Part shown: positions 63,871 through 64,000 of the stretch, in pieces
How the letters are laid out: every line of letters starts with the position of its first letter
How positions within the stretch are numbered: the stretch's first letter is position 1
NCBI GenBank assembly: GCA_964017155.1
Contig: OZ024860.1
Span: 53,686,056 to 53,750,055 of the forward strand
DNA from: Oasisia sp. SBJ-2009
Lineage: Eukaryota; Annelida; Polychaeta; Sabellida; Siboglinidae
Direction: 5' to 3'
DNA: 64,000 nt
Position numbers and translations under genes: made by a program
Notes under the pieces: model-generated
Database searches by the model: none
What the model was told of the DNA's origin: nothing
The model's input: only the letters and a program-made list of their open reading frames with translations

Positions 63871-64000
63871 CGCTGTCTTTTCGACCTCAAAAGTTTGCCA
63901 AGACGCGCTGTTTATAAAACATAAATACGCGCAAGATGATTATAATTGAATGAATTAATTTAATCAAGTATCAAATGTTGGCCAAAAATAGTGATATAAT
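63871..64000 (+). repeat. Partial satellite B unit at the window end
   Basis: The left arm runs to GTGATATAAT at the window edge. The array has not ended, so its full size is unknown. Confidence 0.9.

Larger units (their letters stand above)
55591..64000 (+). repeat. Satellite B tandem array (504-bp foldback unit and 213-bp short unit)
   Basis: The left arm (starting CGCTGTCTTTTCGACC) recurs 22 times, at 55616, 56120, 56332, 56545, 57049, 57262, 57475, 57979, 58191, 58696, 59200, 59704, 59917, 60421, 60925, 61429, 61933, 62146, 62650, 63154, 63367 and 63871. Spacings are 504 or 505 bp (long unit, with right arm) or 212 or 213 bp (short unit, without it). Short units start at 56120, 56332, 57049, 57262, 57979, 59704, 61933 and 63154. 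I see no similarity to satellite A. The array continues past the window end. I do not recognise the family. Confidence 0.95.

Noticed and set aside
1..64000. Hammerhead ribozyme in the satellite units
   Set aside because: CGAAAC occurs in satellite A, but the required CUGANGA core is absent; the nearest, CTAGATGAG, has an extra base and no suitable stems are evident.
1..64000. Telomeric or subtelomeric repeat
   Set aside because: No runs of TTAGGG, TTAGG, TCAGG, TTTAGGG or similar short telomere motifs are present.

Overview
The window contains no recognisable gene. It is two different tandem satellite arrays joined directly to each other, so it looks like eukaryotic heterochromatin (centromeric, pericentromeric or another satellite block). 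Nothing in it identifies the species. There are no protein domains, rRNA, tRNA, telomere motifs or recognisable transposons. The short open reading frames recur only because the DNA recurs.

Satellite A (1-55590) is a head-to-tail array of about 162 units, all in one orientation. The full unit is 361 bp and is itself a dimer: a 47-bp box occurs twice per unit, 182 and 179 bp apart. Length classes are 361 bp, 369 bp (8-bp insertion), 348 bp (13-bp deletion, five units) and 179 bp (half-units that keep one half, 18 units). The units are organised into nested higher-order repeats. From left to right these are a 5819-bp block twice (1-10861), a 1091-bp trimer six times (9789-16334), a 4744-bp period (16335-about 24259) and an 1821-bp period twice (24355-27996). 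An irregular mosaic follows (27997-35101), then interleaved copies 2353, 5997 and 6906 bp apart (35-48 kb), a 1639-bp period three times (48366-53282) and a 917-bp period twice (53283-55116). The last unit is cut after 295 bp.

Satellite B (55591-64000) is unrelated in sequence and more AT-rich by eye. Its long unit is 504 bp and contains an inverted repeat with arms of about 167 bp around an 83-bp loop. A short unit of 212-213 bp keeps only the left arm. The window holds 13 long units, 8 short units and one partial, with higher-order periods of 929/930 bp near the junction and 2229 bp further in.

The main points of interest are: (1) half-units of satellite A are always the same half and almost always follow a 369-bp unit; (2) between 35.8 and 55.3 kb the array is built from cassettes of 548 + n x 361 bp; (3) shortened units of both satellites are concentrated towards the shared junction; (4) the junction is clean, with only 3 bp of ambiguity; (5) satellite B is made of foldback units. 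Unit positions were read by eye from the sequence, and identities between copies are estimates unless stated.
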